Part shown: positions 63,671-64,000 of the stretch, one piece after another
Position numbering within the stretch: the first letter of the stretch is position 1
Layout: the number at the start of each line of letters is the position of its first letter
Assembly (NCBI GenBank): GCA_022360015.1
Contig: JAKSDQ010000191.1
Location: 1-64,000, forward strand
DNA from: Cytophagales bacterium
GTDB lineage: Bacteria > Bacteroidota > Bacteroidia > Cytophagales > Cyclobacteriaceae
DNA: 64,000 nucleotides
Direction of reading: 5' to 3'
Made by a program: the position numbers and the translations under genes
The notes under the pieces: model-generated
Seen by the model: only the letters and a program-made list of their open reading frames with translations
Told to the model about the DNA's origin: nothing
The model's database searches: none

Positions 63671-64000
63671 TTATAAATCTATTGCTCCCAACAAATTATC
63701 CAGATCGTCCTGATTAAGTCCCGCTTCAGGAAAATCCGATGGTGTGAAACCTCCCGTTTCCGGATTGCCGCAGTGTTCAATGAATTTCAAAAGTGTTTTT
63801 TCAAAGGCCTGCACCAGGCTGTTTATGGTATCGGGCAGGTGTAATTGCCTGTGGTATCCCCACCGTACTTTCAGTTGGTCATCCTGAATGAATGCATTAA
63901 TTTCCAATAGGTGAAAGCGTTCACTCTGCGGATGTCGTGTCCCTTCTTTTACCTCCTCACCGGTTCCCAAACCACCGGCATTAAATGGTGACAGACTGCC
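63671..64000 (-). CDS. NRPS C-terminal part, epimerization/condensation-type domain (partial)
   Basis: The frame is open to the window edge and reads GSLSPFNAGG... then RFHLLEINAFIQDDQLKVRW, GYHRQLHLPDTINSLVQAF and GFTPSDFPEAGLNQDDLDNL, ending GAIDL. This is the usual C-terminal end of NRPS epimerization (or condensation) domains, including the TPSDFP box. The gene precedes the C-T-TE protein by 13 bp and in the same direction, so it is its upstream partner in the assembly line. If it is an epimerization domain, the growing peptide carries a D-residue at this point (inference). Confidence 0.85.
   Translation of the reverse strand, partial: GSLSPFNAGGLGTGEEVKEGTRHPQSERFHLLEINAFIQDDQLKVRWGYHRQLHLPDTINSLVQAFEKTLLKFIEHCGNPETGGFTPSDFPEAGLNQDDLDNLLGAIDL

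Noticed and set aside
1-64000. tRNA, rRNA or riboswitch genes
   Set aside because: I looked for T-loop (GGTTCRAATCC) and rRNA signatures by eye and found none; a tRNAscan/Infernal run would be decisive.

Overview
The window comes from a Bacteroidota chromosome, most likely a free-living Cytophagales/Flammeovirgaceae-type organism (inference). Supporting signs are type IX secretion (T9SS) C-terminal domains ending in YPNPTTG...VVKY, lipoproteins with acidic residues after the lipobox cysteine, weak Shine-Dalgarno sequences, TAnnTTTG-type -7 boxes, a Bacteroidota-style fumarate reductase operon and an RND-TolC fusion pump. No tRNA, rRNA, CRISPR array, transposase or SusC/SusD pair was seen.

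Layout. 1-170 holds the end of an upstream gene and a 44-residue relic of a GH1 beta-glucosidase. 0.8-9.0 kb is a ~4.1 kb tandem duplication carrying two ~1190-residue T9SS-secreted FG-GAP/fibronectin proteins. 9.3-18.6 kb holds glycogen phosphorylase, two translationally coupled porins and the fumarate reductase/succinate dehydrogenase operon (cytochrome b, flavoprotein, iron-sulfur). 19.0-21.2 kb holds two tandem-domain universal stress proteins with a decayed GH3 beta-glucosidase between them. 21.6-26.4 kb holds two poorly known small proteins, an orphan ParB-like protein and a large PLP alpha-oxoamine synthase fused to a GNAT/FemAB-like domain.

27.1-37.3 kb is a hexuronate catabolic block: SDR mannonate oxidoreductase, UxuA, UxaC, KdgK, a four-helix-bundle protein, KDPG aldolase, a DctPQM TRAP transporter and an SLC13 permease. 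Together they import D-glucuronate-type acids and convert them to pyruvate and glyceraldehyde-3-phosphate. 37.3-41.2 kb is a three-gene minus-strand operon that ends in a secreted WG-repeat caspase-like protein; its two partners are LPP20/FlgT-like and DUF4384-like. 41.3-48.9 kb holds a PagL-like outer-membrane protein and a divalent-metal efflux locus (His-rich small protein, RND-TolC fusion, membrane-fusion protein). 49.0-53.1 kb is an L-fuconate degradation operon facing an AraC regulator. 53.4-55.8 kb holds a small lipoprotein and a DUF5060-type glycoside hydrolase. 56.0-59.4 kb is pta-ackA. 59.4-61.1 kb holds an OmpA-like protein and a small HMA-like protein in a G-poor tract. 61.2-64.0 kb is the terminal part of a nonribosomal peptide synthetase locus. 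Its last protein is C-T-TE with no adenylation domain and with Cys in place of the usual thioesterase Ser.

Non-coding structure is notable. A large palindromic repeat family (four copies) sits in intergenic spaces. A second AATTGACAATTGACAGT inverted-repeat type sits exactly between convergent genes and probably terminates transcription. The strongest leads for new biology are the NRPS terminal module, the secreted caspase operon, the oxoamine synthase-acyltransferase fusion and the mosaic tandem duplication.
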